Notes: generated by a model not told the origin, from the letters alone. A DNA stretch of 64,000 nucleotides from Hysterangium stoloniferum (GCA_015178975.1 WHVD01000014.1:248001-312000); one strand, 5' to 3'; numbered from the stretch's first letter, positions 11,235-24,203 are shown. Numbers and translations are program-made.

Positions 11235-12496
11235 TGTGATGTATCTAGTATATATTCACGAATTTTCCCTTAATTTTCCAGAATTTATTTCAATTTATTT
11301 TATTCTATTTTATTTTATTTATTAATTCAAGAATTAGGCTATTTTCCTTTTAACTTCGAATACTCAAAGCTTCGAATGACATCATATTATGTAATCGAAG
11401 CCTAGAGCGGTCGAAATATAAGTATAATAAAGCCGGGTTATCTGATTTCAAGAGACCGGGTTTTTATTATATTATATTAGTACATATATGTGCATTATTA
11501 TCGCGCGATCACGTGACATCACGTGACGACGACGTCACGACGTGTTTACAATTCGTCGCGAGTAGTTTTCGCAGCCGCCGGCCGCGTTTATTTCCGTTTC
11601 GGCGCCACGGCTTATTTTGCTTCCACCCTCGGCCATCTCGGGTTTATTCTCTGACTCGACCGGTTCGGATCTTCGGTTCGGATCTTCGAGTCGGGTGATA
11701 GCTATGACATCATAGCGGAATTATAGAAACTTTTAGAAGCTTCCAATAATTTCCTAATTAGTTATTTAGCTATTATTAAGCAAAAATCTCTACATGTATA
11801 AAAGGAGGCCTAAATCACTGAATAAAGAACAACTACTTTATTACTATCAACAGCACCAGCTCAAAGCTTATCTAATCATCCTAAGGACAAAAATAGCCTT
11901 AGTCTGATATCTAACTGCAAGCACCTACACTTGCAGCATCTTGAACTCTTTCTCTTGAACTTAGCTAATTCATCTAAGTTCCCTCAGCTTCCCGGAAAAC
12001 CTTTAGGCTTACTAATCACTTAAGTAAATCTAAATTCTCATTACTGAAATCCCTGCCCGTTTAGGTTATTCAAGAGCCCATTTTAACAGCACAGTTAATC
12101 GATCTTTAAACAAACGCTTGGATATTCGACTCTCGGACAATCTCTCTATTTATAAATTATTTAACAGCTTGTTAAATCTTTATAAATAGTAAACTAAAAG
12201 GCTACAAGAAAGCGAAGGCTTACGACAAGTTTCCGCCAACTTATTGCGCATACATTCAGCTCCCGAACCTTTATTCTCAAAGAGAACTTAACTTTCGTAG
12301 AGCACGTCACTACAAGTTCATCTGAATTTGTCAAGAGACCAAACAAATATTGACTTTAGTTGTTTAAGCTTAATAGCGCAGCTAATTAATCTATCAGTAT
12401 TTAAATTACTGGACCTTTATTTGTTTATTTCTTGAATCCCTTGCCGTGTCAACGCTTGTTAATTATTTGAGAGAGTAAATAGCCGGATACCTTACA
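11235..12496 (+). mobile_element. Large solo LTR C, 1262 bp
   Basis: TGTGATGTATC...GATACCTTACA with exact target duplication GCTAG at 11230-11234 and 12497-12501; the partner arm near 29822 has the uninterrupted site. A TATA box (gtataaaagg) near 11797 and an AT-rich R/U5-like region follow. There is no coding sequence. Strand is set by the TATA box. Confidence 0.75.
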
Positions 12497-12549
12497 GCTA
12501 GGTGGCAGTTGAAAAATAACTGCAAAGTAACTTGCCGGTGTGATCAATC

Positions 12550-13254
12550 ATTGTTTGACTTTTGGTGCATCCTGTTCCAGTCCTCACAGTCCAATTTTCA
12601 TGATATTGGGCAAATTTGAGCTGCTTCTGATAATGAATGGCCTTGAGCAATGGATACTTTTGCTTTGTTGCAGAGTAAAAACCATTCTCCTTCAGTACAT
12701 TTCTGACTGTTTGAGGAGTGATATTATTAATGAATTGGGTAGCCTGCATTATCAAGCTGCCCAGAGCTGATTCAATTAATTATTGACTGTTTGTCACAAC
12801 CACAAAGCTTGGAAAGAAGGCCCCCAGGATTGTTCTTCTTGTTCCCATCCACTTCCCTACTAATTATTAGGTATAACGAGCATTGCAAAAGGTGAAAAAG
12901 ATGAGACAAAATGTCTCGAGAAGATGCAATGAGTTATGATGTTCAATCTCCTCTCAAATGTACTACTATATACACATAGTATAGTTAGTGAATCTCTCAG
13001 TGAATGTTTAACCACTGAGAGTAAGTGATATGTCTATTGCCTCATCACGAAGCAAAACTTATCATATGTATTTAGTACTTAAATGTCTTTAGGTATTGTA
13101 TAATATAGCAAATGTTTAACTGCTGAGATACTTAAACGTCTTTACTAATCCTATTCACAGTACTCTTTGCTGGACCAGTTCCTTCCTGGATTTGGCAATA
13201 GGAATAGCCTTCATTGAGGAGGGAGACAACAGAAGAGCATTGAGCAACAGAAAT
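12550..13254 (-). pseudogene. Tc1/mariner transposase relic, N-terminal half
   Basis: Reading on the minus strand, 13254-13145 encodes a first helix-turn-helix (SVVSLLNEGYSYCQIQE, then KSTVNRISKDV). After an inserted solo LTR the frame resumes with a GRPSKL-like region and ATQFINNITPQTVRNVLKEN..., PLLKAIHYQKQLKFAQYHENW. It ends before any DDE catalytic residue. It sits inside the ERV41 pseudogene, directly after codons for GEHT, and the partner arm lacks it. Frameshifts and the internal deletion make it non-functional. Confidence 0.75.
12865..13144 (+). mobile_element. Solo LTR of the Copia element found complete at 37993-42876
   Basis: 280 bp, TATTAGGTATAACGAG...AAACGTCTTTA, with exact target duplication CTAAT at 12860-12864 and 13145-13149. 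It matches the 289-bp Copia LTRs, with many CG to TG/CA changes. It interrupts the Tc1 relic, so the order of events is ERV41 duplication, then Tc1, then this LTR. Confidence 0.85.
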
Positions 13255-14050
13255 TGTATGCTCTCCACTACCATATCTGTGTCCCAAGGTTGTAACATGC
13301 AGGTTAGTGTACTTCGACTTTAGTGACTGGAATGCAAGTTGAAGCCTAAGAAACTGTGCAACCTGTGACTTTCTTACTTCAAGGCTGCTGTAGACCCTGC
13401 ATGTTGACATGTCAGGCTCATAATTATAAGTAGGTTGGAATTCTGCTTTTGGAACTCTCAAAAATGAGAAAAATCCACAGGACCAATGGGATTGAGAAAC
13501 CACTTGTGGTGCTGAAAGCTCCATATTGCCTTCGAATTTCAATTAGGATTTGAGATGCATGATAGAGATATATGAAATGCCTCACTTGAGCTCTGTGGCT
13601 TGCCCAACATCAAATTGAACCTGAAGAATCACATTCAGCTTGTCCTTGAAGAGAATGCAATGTGAGAACTTACACCATCCCTTTTGAACCTATCACTAAG
13701 GTCAAGATGATCTCCCAAAGAGTCTCTCAAATCTACAGTGAGGACTAACAGTGTGGGTGTTCAGCTGGGTGGGTGAAATACTAAAGCAAAGTGACACATA
13801 CACCAACATGGTGTGTTCATAAATAAGTCTACATTAATATTCATAAACCTTTCTCTGTCTCTGTCAACACTGAACTCATAATCAGGCTACCCTCATATAT
13901 ATTCTGCTAGGTGATTTATGATAAGTGGGAACGAGATGAGCAGAACAAAGAGAGCTATGAAGCCTCCACCCTGTGTATGCTGCTTGTATATTGAAGGGAG
14001 CTTTGGAAAAGCATTGAACTGATGCATCCACTCTGGGCCAACAGTAATTA
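13255..14050 (-). pseudogene. ERV41: Erv41/ERGIC-type cargo receptor gene fragment (left arm)
   Basis: Minus-strand exons read FNAFPKLPSIYKQ, a hydrophobic helix, PDYEFSVD and NINVDLF, then after a gap VSQSHWSCGFFSFLRVPK, YEPDMSTCRVYSSLEV and NLHVTTLGHRYGSGEHT. This order matches the N-terminal and luminal region of Erv41/ERGIC2-like proteins of the ER-Golgi COPII/COPI cycle. Stops, CpG decay and the Tc1 insertion show it is dead. The partner at 28984-29785 ends at the same place, so truncation came before duplication. Confidence 0.75.
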
Positions 14051-14135
14051 GCTCATCCATGGCATCTCAGAGGAAGACTGAGACCATGCTGTTAACTGAA
14101 GTGACAACAATATGCATCATCCAAGGATGATGGGA

Positions 14136-16199
14136 AAGTGCCATGCAGGGTGTTGTGACTGCTGCAACTGCCACAAACACCTCAAAATGCCCTCAAAAAA
14201 AAAAAAAAACACATTTGACTAGCATAAATAGATATAAATTTCCATCTATTCTTCATAATATATCAATATGTGTACTGGGGGGCCTGTTAATTTACTTTAA
14301 GACTTAGTTTAAATGTTTAAAATGGTGTATTAGGCCCTTTTCTAATAGCATATATCATTTAACATGATATCTTGAGTATTCCCTTTCAAATATGACTCTA
14401 TATTAGTTTGACACCAAAATGTGTGTTTGTGGCAATTGCCCACTTTTTGCAACACCCCTTGCAGCAGTGCACAGCACCCATTGCTGTATTGGAGTTTGAA
14501 ATCTTTTGAGCCTCTGACAGTCAACTTCTGCAATTCCTATCACATTAGATTCCTTGTTGAGACTCTGATTAGCCTTTCTATTAATCTATTGCTATTTGTA
14601 ATGAAAAATTTTTCTTTTCAGTTACTCTACACTTCTGTAAGAATTGTGAGAATTTGTTGCTTTCGAGCACCAGTATCTGTGAAAATCTAAGATGGACAGT
14701 CTTAAATATATATGATGGCAAATCAGGTTTTTTGTTAGAGGGTATATGTAAAGGACTCAGGTGTAAATCCAAAAATCCCAAATCCAGAATCCAACTAGGA
14801 TAAGGAATGGGCAAAATAATGTCAGTCCAAGCCCATGATGATTCCTTTCCTTTAGACAGTACGTACATATATAGGCAGTCTACTTGGTGATGTTACACTA
14901 GATATATAACAAGTATTGAATATTGCTATGAAATCAGCTGAGTTAGGTCAAAATGAGAGGTTGGATGATGTTGATCATGAGTCTACAATGATATTGCTAC
15001 CTTGCACAGCTTTTATATGTATCTAGTCAGTGATTGGACTATGCATATATGTGATGGAGGCTGAATATAGTCAGGATATTGGAAGTGAGATCAACCGAGA
15101 ATATAATATACTATAGAGACCTTCCCTAAGTCAAGTACTAAACCAAGGAGCAAAGACTGTGAATGGGTGGGACTTGGCTTCAGTTTATATGCTGCACCAT
15201 TATAAACTATGCAGCTGTCCTAATTTCAAATGAATCTGTGACTTCAGGATGGGCCAAAATAGGAAGGGTTTTTCTGAAAAGAGAAGTAAGTTTAAATACA
15301 ATGTGATGTAACACAATATTCAGATTAGATTGCAAATACTATTTCTCCATGTATATATAGATAGAGGAGTTATTTTAATAACAATTCAGAGATATAACAA
15401 GGATGTAAGGGATATATGTTAAGCTCAGGCCTTACTGGGCAGAAGTGAACTAAGGCATGGGTAAAACCTGTAGAAGTTCCAAGGCAGATAGGACTTGGCT
15501 TCACCTTATGTGCTGTCCTCTGTATGATCATTGGGGCCTAGCTTCAGACAGGGATGGGTACAGTTATCCCAGAAATTCTGAAAGTACATTACTGGTCAGA
15601 GAGTTAGGAAACCCAGGGGTTCTGACAATACACTAGTGTCAAGTTTCATAGTTTAGCTTAATGTATTGAGGAGATAGGTTGTAGCAATGTCAATATGCTG
15701 ATTGGATTGTGGTTTAAAAAGATTAATAGACTATATAGACTAATTTATTATTGTACTACTAATCTGTTGAAACAAAAAGACAAGGCATGTGAACAAGAAA
15801 ATAACAGGATTAACCATTCTGGAGTATATTGGTCAAGTTGATATGGGAACAGGTACCAAGACACTATCAAGTGAATATATGCATGTCAAAACATAATTGG
15901 GCACAAACTTGGTCAAAGATTAGTAAGTGTCTAGAGAACATGGGAAGTCCACATGAGGTCCAGGTCAGAAGCCACCCTTATGGCAAGAAAGGGCTATTAT
16001 TGGAAGGATCTGGGGCCCAGGTCCTAACAACACAATACAATGAGATTAAGATGGGAAAACAGCAAGAACAATAAAGCCTGATGAGAATGGATATTGGATA
16101 CTAAGAAGTCAGCTCAGATATATTGGTTATAACACTATAGCTGAGAATATGGTCAGCATGGTCCTAATAATAATCATTCTCTTAGCTGGTTTTTTTTTC
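14136..16199. other. CpG-poor repeat DNA, no gene
   Basis: No recognisable coding sequence. It begins near an A-tract (about 14193-14206). It contains two copies of the conserved LTR box GGACTTGGCTTCAGYTTAT (15170-15198 and 15491-15518), so at least two decayed LTRs of the 24.2-kb family are likely here, but their ends could not be fixed. Confidence 0.45.
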
Positions 16200-16600
16200 T
16201 GCATTATTATAGCTTTCTCTTTGGTTGTGTCATGTAACAGGTAAATTTCATATCAATTACTCAAGCCATCAATTAAACTGTCATGCTACAGTCCAGATTA
16301 CCACCCCTCAATACAATCTAGGTTCAATTAGTCTACCTTTGTTCTCTAATCTTACAGAGACAATTGCTATGATACACATATTCAATATATGAACATTACT
16401 GCTTAACTCCTATTGACTTTACTAGCTTTCTAAACTATTGATGTTTGATACATGTAGTTAGGATAGCTATTTGTAAATGAACAGTCAATACTCAAGGTGT
16501 ATATCTTTTCTTAGCTAAATTAGTTTAAGACAATTGTGACTGTGCATACACAGTTACTGTATGTGCAGTCACACTATATTCTGATCATGTGCATTTTGCA
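16200..16600. repeat. Repeat S, inverted copy of 35155-35455
   Basis: Shares blocks such as CATGTAACAGGTA, ATATCAATTACTCAAG, GTTTGATACATGTAGTTAGG and TTAAGACAATTGT with the reverse complement of 35155-35455. It lies upstream of the tyrosine recombinase relic here and downstream of the proline-rich ORF there, so it is either the end of one element class or an independent small repeat. Confidence 0.6.
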
Positions 16601-17079
16601 TATATAAACAGCAGAGCTGAATTATGAAATAGCCTTTTTAACCATCTTAAACTACACAGTATCATCCCATTTGCATTCATGCATCTTATTCTACATGTTC
16701 CAGGTTTACAGGATCTTACCTTTCTCAGGTTAATGAGAATTATCCTTGTCATTAATGTGACTTACCTTAGCTGCTAAGTACTTAAGGGTTCTCAATGAAA
16801 GTGATGCATCAGAGGTTGGGGTGGGGGTGGATCAAGTCTATCAAGTGAGAACTGTGCATCCATAACCCTAGTTTGTTATAGCCTAGTACCTGTTAGGTAT
16901 TGTTTTCAGACCTCCTACATGTGATCTCCATTGTAACTCACTTGTGTCTTGCTCCCAAGTTGGCCACATGTTGTGCATCGGTGTCTTGTCTCCACCTCAT
17001 GTATTACTTTTCACCAACTATTGTCACTTATTGGATATCCATTTTCACACCTTTCCCATTGCACATCATCAGTCTGTCA

Positions 17080-17990
17080 TGTTAGCCTCATTAACAGATG
17101 ATTCCTTAGCTGGCTATGCAGTGGGATTGCTTCACTTCACACACTTTGTGATGATGTAGGCATTTCCAAAGGAGACCAGATGCCAGCTTTGGAGGATCTT
17201 CTTTCCCTTTTTATTGCTACACACAGGGGGTCAGCCTTGTTGGGGGAAGTACAGTGAAAAAGTGGCTGCAGGGCATCCATTTATGGCATGTCCTCAATGG
17301 CACTCTGTGGTTGGGCAGTCCATTGTTGGCCAGAACCATTAAAGGTGTTACTCAACTTGCTGCAGATTCTGCTGTCTTGCCCAAATGGGAAGCTTTGACC
17401 ATTGAACATATATGGGCTCTGGGCCACTGGTTGGATCTTCTAGATTCCTTTGATGTTGCCATTTTTGCAGTGGCCTGTGTTGCCTTCTGGTCTGCCTGTT
17501 GCCTCAGTGAGCTTACCATTAAGGTGATGGGGGACTTAACCCTGTCTTCCATTTATCGCAAGGTACCACCTTCTCCAAGGGTGTCACTACAATGAATGTT
17601 CTCTTTGTGAAGCTTCACAGTCCTTGGTCCAAAACTCACCTTTGACATGGTGGTGACATCAATGTCACTGACACATGTGATGACACTAGCCCTTATTGTG
17701 ACCTTTTCACACATTTTCTTGCTTGGAAAACTCCCACAGGCTACACACCAATGTGCAAATCCTGGTTTTTACAATGTTGTTACAAGGTATGGACACTCAA
17801 AGGTCTGCCCTTGCATAAGGGTCATGCATTTCACATTGGTGGGACAACCTATTTACTTCTGATGGGCGTCAACCCCTTTATCATTATGTCAGTGGGCTGA
17901 TTGGCATCTTCTTCCTTCTTGGTGTGTCCATTGTGATAAAATTATTGCTTCCTTCATTGGCTTCTCATTATGGGACTAGCAGTTGTTATG
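17080..17990 (+). pseudogene. Tyrosine recombinase relic (DIRS/Crypton-like element)
   Basis: Across shifting frames the plus strand shows a SAM-like N-terminal domain (DDSLAGYAVGLLHFTHF, MPALEDLLSLFIATH, KWLQGIHLWHVLNG), then TIEHIWALGHWLDLLDSFDV and AVACVAFWSACCLSEL, and after the next frame break GHAFHIGGTTYLLLMGVNP. These match the recombinase found in Agaricomycete DIRS-like or Crypton-like elements, where the last block normally reads HAFRIG; its Arg is His here. Several stops and frameshifts are present. There is no linked reverse transcriptase. Confidence 0.65.
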
Positions 17991-18249
17991 TTCAGTTATG
18001 GCTAACTTCCATACCACAATGCTACCTTAGACCTAAAATTTTGTATGTTCATTTGCAGTATTATTCCTTCACTGTTACCTCTAAATCAGGGGGAGTTGGC
18101 ATGGGGTGGAACATGCCAATGGTGGGGAGGATGTGGGAAGTGGCATGTTCCTCCATTTCACACTTGGGTTGTTTGTTTGCCGGTAGACAGATAAGCAACC
18201 CCCCTCCTCCTCCCCTGTGTCTGTTTAAGTATATTTATCATTGCTAGCT

Positions 18250-18454
18250 ACAGGTGATGGCACCAATTTAGTCAGCAATTGTATGACAGAACACACAGGT
18301 CATCCATCAAACCCATCTGTCAGGCATGCCAGAATATTGTGTAATATTGAAATATTATTAATTATTTGATTTATCTAAATAAGGTAAATAAGGAGTGGAT
18401 TGCAGCACATGATATAAAAGGAAGGGCACCAGCCTTGATGCAATGAATGTAGGA
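18250..18454. other. Short CpG-poor gap
   Basis: No gene or repeat end recognised. Confidence 0.3.
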
Positions 18455-18520
18455 CATGGCATCTCCAGCTACAATGGAATACCTTCCTCAAAACTCACCT
18501 TTTTCACCAGAACTTAACAC
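18455..18520 (+). pseudogene. Exon-1 relic of the local His/Cys gene family
   Basis: The sequence encodes EYLPQNSPFSPELNT, matching exon 1 at 37522-37590 (EYFLQNSPFSPCRNS). The following segment (18525-18670) is not family exon 2 but the repeat also seen at 3147-3290. Confidence 0.55.
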
Positions 18521-18716
18521 CTGCTTGTACCTAAAGTATGTCTATACATATTGTACATATTCTGTGACCAGAGCTCAACCTCAATGTAAATTAACTAGAA
18601 GGTAGATGTTGGCTCCACACAACCATCACATACCCATTGTTTTCTCTTTTATTCAGTTTTTTTTTGTATTTATTATTAAAAATAGTATAAGTTGACTTAT
18701 TGTAATACACAATCTA

Positions 18717-20309
18717 CAGTGGCTTTCAAAACTGTCCCAATGTTTTGGTAATTCTCAATAAATGCTTTATAACCTACCAAATAAATTTTTTAAAATAGTG
18801 AAATTATTCTGACATATACCTTAGCATACTAGCTTTGATATACCCAAAACATAATATAGATGGATATTGGTGTCACAGTGAATATTTAAAAATGACCAAT
18901 AATTGGGACAGTTTTGCAACCCTCTCTTTTCACACATTTCATTATATCATATTATATTCTAGAGGGCCAGGAAAATTACAAGAAAATTCATGTGACATCT
19001 ACTTGGTGTTCTAATTAATATGTGACATTAAATGTCACATTTTAACTATCATTCTTATCGTGAAAGCTATTTCCCCTCTCAAAAGAGAACAAGCCATCTC
19101 CCTCCTACAAAATGCTCTCCAATAGGAATGTAGCCTCTACAACAGGTCTTAGCAAATCTACTATCAGTAGAATTGCTCAGGAGATAGAGATAGACAAAGA
19201 AAACCTAAAAGGAGGATGTCCATCCAAGCTTTCTCCTACTGACCAAAGGAGGATCATATATCAAATCACCTCTGGCAAACTAGATAATGCTATCCAGGCC
19301 ACACACTACATTAATTCCATCAATAAATATCATGTCTCACCCAAAATAGTCAGAAGGACTTTGAAACAGCATGGTTTCAAAGCTGTAGTCAATGCAAAAA
19401 GACCTTTGCTCAAGGCTCAACATAGAAAGGCCAGGTTAAGCTTTGCCCTCAAGTACCAAAACTAGACTGTGGATGATCAGAAAAGGGTCTTGTGGTCTGA
19501 TGAGACCAATATCAATAAGATTGGGTCAGATGGACATCAATATGTGTTGAAGAAAGCTGGAGAACCACTTTCTGATAGGACAACCCAACTTACAGTCAAG
19601 TATGGAGGTGGAGATATCATGATGTGGGGCTGTATGGGTTGGAATGGAGTGGGAATGCTTGCAGATATTGAAGGAAGGATGGATTCTGCACAATATGTGG
19701 AGATCCTGGCTTAGCATTTGTCCCAGAGCATTGAAGATATGAAGATTCCAGCAGGTGAGGCCATTTTCCAGCAGGATAATCACCCTAAACCCACATCCAA
19801 GATGGCACAAAAATGGGTTTCTGAAAATTATATTCAGGTGTTAGACTGGCCAGACAGTCTCGTGACCTGAATCCCATAGAAAATATTTGGTTTCACCTGA
19901 AGAAACAGCTCCAGAAATATCCTTCACCACCAAAGGGAGTTTGGGAGTTATGGGAGAGGGTGGAAGTGGAATGGCCAAAGATTGAGCCTAAGGAGTGTCA
20001 GCAACTGATAGAAAGTATGCCCAGAAGACTTGGCTGTAATAAAGGCTAAGGGAGGCTATACAAAGTACTAGAATAACAAGATATCTGATTCAAAAAGGGT
20101 GGTTGCAAAACTGTCCCAATGATTGGTCATTTTTAAATATTCACTGTGACACCAACATCCATCTATATTATGTAATATTTGGGTATATCAAAGGTAGTAT
20201 GCTAAGGTATATGTGAGAATAATGTCACTATTTTAGAAAATTTATTTGGTGGGTTATAAAGCATTTATTGAGAATTACCAAAACATTGGGACAATTTTGG
20301 AAGCCACTG
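18717..20309 (+). mobile_element. Tc1/mariner transposon, 1593 bp, complete ends
   Basis: Terminal inverted repeats of about 220 bp begin CAGTGGCTTYCAAAAYTGTC. The TA target duplication lies at 18715-18716 and 20310-20311. It encodes a decayed transposase and has landed in a solo LTR. Confidence 0.85.
19070..20050 (+). pseudogene. Tc1-like transposase, inactivated
   Basis: Encodes two helix-turn-helix segments (REQAISLLQN..., KSTISRIAQE; later HYINSINKYHVSPKIVRRTLK) and the DDE core: VLWSDETNINKIG (first Asp), MMWGCMGWNG, IFQQDNHPKPTSK (second Asp), and after a frameshift SRDLNPIENIWFHLKK (third acidic position). Inactivation: an in-frame TAG after KYQN (probably Trp), a TAG after VEILA, and the frameshift before DLNPIEN. 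About 320 codons, the usual Tc1 size. The damage fits CpG/C-to-T decay of the surrounding block. Confidence 0.85.
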
Positions 20310-20544
20310 TACAAAGGCCCCAGTAATAGACTTGTAATAGAAGTACTTGTGTGTCAATCAATGTGTCAGTTAGTTAATCACCTTCTGACATGATGGGTTT
20401 GGTCCTAGTTTAGGTGTACATAGGTTCTGTCATGCATTAGCCTCAAAATGCATGGTCCACAATTAGCATCTTCATATGAAACATGATAAAATGGGTGAAC
20501 TGCCCATAGGAAAAGGGTGTTTTCATCACCAATTCCATCATATC

Positions 20545-20800
20545 AAGGGATCTACTCTGACACATATCTCAAATCCATGAAATCAAGTAACTGAGAAGAT
20601 ACGGTTTGGCTCACTTATTTTTAGACTGCTTTGTCACCCAAAACACTGCTAATAGCTCATGCTGCCAAGTCAATTTCCCTGGCAAACAAAAATGTTTGTC
20701 TAATCCAAAGTCAAAGCACTTAATAAATGATGGCATGGTAGGGTGGCAATTACAATACTGCAAGGTATCATTGCACCTTGCAAATTGTTGATTATTGTTA
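20545..20800. repeat. CpG-decayed copy of 3288-3530
   Basis: Collinear with the palindrome-arm sequence; differences are mostly CG there and TG/CA here. Confidence 0.6.
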
Positions 20801-20989
20801 TGTATTTCTAAGGTCTTTCCATTTTTCCCCAATTTCCCCAATTAAAATCAATAAAAAAAAAGAAGTTTAAATGTACTTGTATCGCTACAAAATTACTGTA
20901 CAATATTCTGAAGAATTATCCAGAATTTATGCAATTTATTTGGTATATTTATATTTAAATTGACAAAAATACTGATTTTATTTTATTTT

Positions 20990-21725
20990 AACTATCTATC
21001 TACAAACCGGTCAGCTGGCACTTATTGTGCAATATTAATATTGTCACAAACTCGACGCTTGTCACAAATGTAACCCAAATGGCTGACAGTGACAAATGCA
21101 AGAACATTGTGACACATGCGGTATAATCATGATGCATGGGAAGATTAGATAATCAGCACACACATGTACAAAAATGAACAATTTCATGACGCATGGGAAG
21201 ATTATATAATCATATATGCTACAATGGAAAGTAGCAGAAACTCCTGGAATATTCCAGTAGTTTCTGGGTAAAATAGCTAACAATAGGATAGAAATAGTTA
21301 CTAGAATATTCTAAATGTCTCAGATCTCAGTGTATATAAGGAGCTCAGCTCCCCCTTGAATAAATCAATCAATTTAACCATTTTACTACACCACATCTGT
21401 GTGTCACTGCAGCAAGCAGCTTAGTCAGGATCCCTGCCACCTCTAGTTGAGCTTCTGGTACAATCCTACCCCCTTGCCACCTCTAGTTGAGCTTCTGACA
21501 CTAACACAGGATCCATTGCCACCTAGTTGAGCTTCTGGCACTAACACAGGATCCATTGCCACCTCTAGTTGAGCTTCTGGTAATAATCCTATACCCTTGT
21601 CACCTCTAGTTGAGCTTCTGACAAGAGTTCTGTTCCCCCTTGCCACCTCTTAATTGAGTTGTTACTTTTCCACCTCTAGTGAGTTGTTGGCTATCAATCA
21701 AAGTAATAAATATTTTAGGTTATAT
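20990..21725 (+). repeat. LTR-like sequence with a TATA promoter and a 40-bp tandem repeat
   Basis: A promoter-like run (GTATATAAGGAGCTCAGCTC) near 21330 and the motif ACTGCAGCAAGCAG are shared with the inverted copy at 30890-31620. From about 21438 to 21665 units TGCCACCTCTAGTTGAGCTT repeat five to six times with variable tails, spaced about 40-45 bp. Ends were not resolved. Confidence 0.55.
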
Positions 21726-21727
21726 TG

Positions 21728-21960
21728 TTACGACCGGAATTCCCACTGGACTCCGGGCACTAACTTATACACACTGATTGTCAGTTTACTGGAATTCCTG
21801 CCAGACTCCATATGTCAGACTTGTCTATGTTCAACTTCATTACATTGTGTATCAGTCACCAGAATACCCACTGGACTCCATCCCTGTCTATGTCCGACCT
21901 CGTCCCACAACTGTATGTCATAATATTTTAAGGGCATATAGATAACATATAGACCTAACC
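21728..21960 (-). repeat. Fragment of an 870-bp-family LTR
   Basis: Begins TGTTACGACCGGAATTCC, the end also seen at 26153 and 54340; only the first part is recognisable. Confidence 0.5.
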
Positions 21961-22509
21961 AACCACCAAATTTCAGGTCTGTATTTATAGTGGTTCTTGA
22001 GTTATTCAAGAATCTTTACACAACTAAAAATCATTGAAGGTTTTGTCCCTCACTGTATTTCACCACTTGATCAGAGTCACACCACAAATAGACTCTCAAG
22101 ACTGCCTAGCCATCCTATCCTGTCTGTCAAGTGGTAGTGCACCTGGCAGTCGCAACCTAATTGGACCAAGGTTGATAATTCATACCCTTCATAGTGGAAG
22201 AAGCATGCAACATTGGAACAAAAGACAGAATAATCAATTTAGGTGTGAGAAGTGGCATGGTGGTTATAATGGCATTGGAACTGTGGTGAGGAGTATAACA
22301 ACCTTTCTGGGTAAAAAGTTTGGACAAATTGGTTATTAGTATATCACTACCTTCAAGACATCCCAATTAGGCACCTGAATAAATAGGACATACTAGCCAA
22401 AACATTGGATTGGACCTTTGCTTTTCAATACTTCATGTGTGAAATCAACAACATGAGAGAAAAAACTAGGTAAGAATGAGTAATCAATATTGGGGGCAGT
22501 GAGAAAAGG

Positions 22510-23216
22510 TGTTAAGTTCTGAAACAACAGATCTGGAAATCCCATGGATTTCCCAGTAACTATTCCTAACACCTCTTTCCCTGAAAATGTCCCATGGAGT
22601 TCCAGGTAATAAGTCCAGGAGAGTTTCTGGGGATATTAGTACAAGAAACGTGGTATCAGAATAATTACCAGAAATTAACTGCTGCTGAGATGAGATGGAC
22701 TTGGCTTCAGCTTATCTGCTGTACCCTTGTACACTCATTCGGGTGTCCATATTTTGAGCTGACAAAATGCATACAGGAAGATGTAGATTCCAGAGTTCCC
22801 ATGGGAGTCCCAGGAATTGAGTGTACAGACAGACAAAAGGACTAGAGGATGAGGGGTGTAACTTGTTTGAGGGTGTAACTTGTTCAAGATTCAAACTGGA
22901 TTCCAAGTACATGAATATAGGAGACTTATATAGGCTGTGAAATGTAATAATACCAAATCTGGTATTAATGAGGGGCAGAACTATTAAACATAAAATGAAA
23001 CAAGTAAATACCAAACTAGGTATTAGGGATGGAACGGAATGGGAGCGGAGTCCAAAACATGACAGGTCATTAGACCATAATAGGAGTGGAGTTCTATGCT
23101 CTGTTAGAGGGGTTCTGGGAGTCCAGTCAGAGTCCAGTGACTGGTCCATGAGATACAGAGTGTCAGGTGTATATAGGGTGGAGTCCAGAGTCCAGTGGAT
23201 TTTTTGGGTCATAACA
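22510..23216 (+). mobile_element. Solo LTR, 707 bp, relative of the 870-bp family
   Basis: TGTTAAGTTCTG...GGGTCATAACA. Flanks are AAAGG (22505-22509) and GAAGG (23217-23221), a 5-bp duplication with one mismatch. It carries the conserved LTR box at 22697-22724. Confidence 0.65.
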
Positions 23217-24203
23217 GAAGGTGTCTAGTTGGGGGCAGACAGGGTGGGGTGCATACAGAGAGTCAGGCATAAAACAAGTTGACATGTGGGCTCCAGTGGG
23301 AACTGTGGTTGTAACTATACAATATAGAGGGTCGGGAGCATGTAGCCTGGAGGCCAGCAGGTTCCTGACAAAAGGCCAGGAAAGTGCTAAATAACCCTTT
23401 CTCACATACAGGCCATTATTGCATCTGCACATGCCAATCCCATCTGTCCAGGCCACTTACCATGAAAGAGTTCATTTTGAAAACATTCTTACAAAGCTGT
23501 CCAGATTGGCTTTGTTCCATACTTAGTCTCCACAAAATGCTGTGCAATGGCCATGGTCTTCATAAGTAGCGATTGGCAAGGCCCAGCCTCAGGTTGTGGG
23601 CCAGCCAAGCCAGGCCCTGAAAAGCCCCAGCCAAGCTGGGCTGGGTGGTACTTAGGCCATCCACTCTGGGCCCACCCTGAGATATTTTAAGCCCAAGCTA
23701 GGCTGTTAGGCCATGGCCTGCTAGTGGCCCCACAAGGTAAGGTCAAGGTACTACATGGTCAAGGATCATCAGACTGTCTTCTGTATAATGTAAGCCACCA
23801 TTCAATTTCTGTTCCAACCCCCTTGTACACAATGCTCCCCAAGTCAAAACCTTGCCTGGGACAGCCAAGTAAGTTCCCAGGGCACTCAGCAAAGATTCAT
23901 ATGATGAACCAAGTGCTCCATGATCCAAATAACATTGAATTGAGACAACTTCCACCAATTTTAGTAGTTAAATCCTCTTCCACATGCCTTGGGCCAGCTG
24001 ATGTGCCCACTGCTGAAATGGCATCAAAACATTTATTTAAACATAGCCTACCAATAGACGAGATTGTATGTGAAACAGGACCTGAGAAAAAAAAGAAATC
24101 AAGTCAGCTATCAGTGCTGCTGTCAATGGTGTGTTTTTTGAAATTCAAATATATTTAAAACAAATAATATAATCTATTTAAATATCACTTCAGTCTCAGA
24201 TGC

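Larger units (their letters stand above)
8545..14135. repeat. Left arm of the second inverted duplication (partner 28920-30365)
   Basis: Matching blocks, inverted: 8560-8690 with 30232-30365, 8990-9020 with 30190-30222, 9340-9361 plus 10622-10700 with 30105-30190, 10978-11234 with 29820-30100, 12497-12545 with 29775-29825, and 13255-14135 with 28920-29785. The gaps are insertions present only in this arm. The part right of 12.5 kb is CpG-depleted; the partner is not. Confidence 0.85.
18674..20540 (-). mobile_element. Decayed solo LTR of the 2435-2702 type, split by a Tc1 element
   Basis: 18674-18714 and 20312-20540 together match the LTR at 2435-2702, with CpG decay. The left and right flanks correspond to 3280-3290 of the CpG-rich copy. 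No clear target duplication survives. Confidence 0.6.

Noticed and set aside
21430-21665. CRISPR array
   Set aside because: Units are variable, adjacent copies are joined by related sequence rather than unique spacers, and the genome is fungal.
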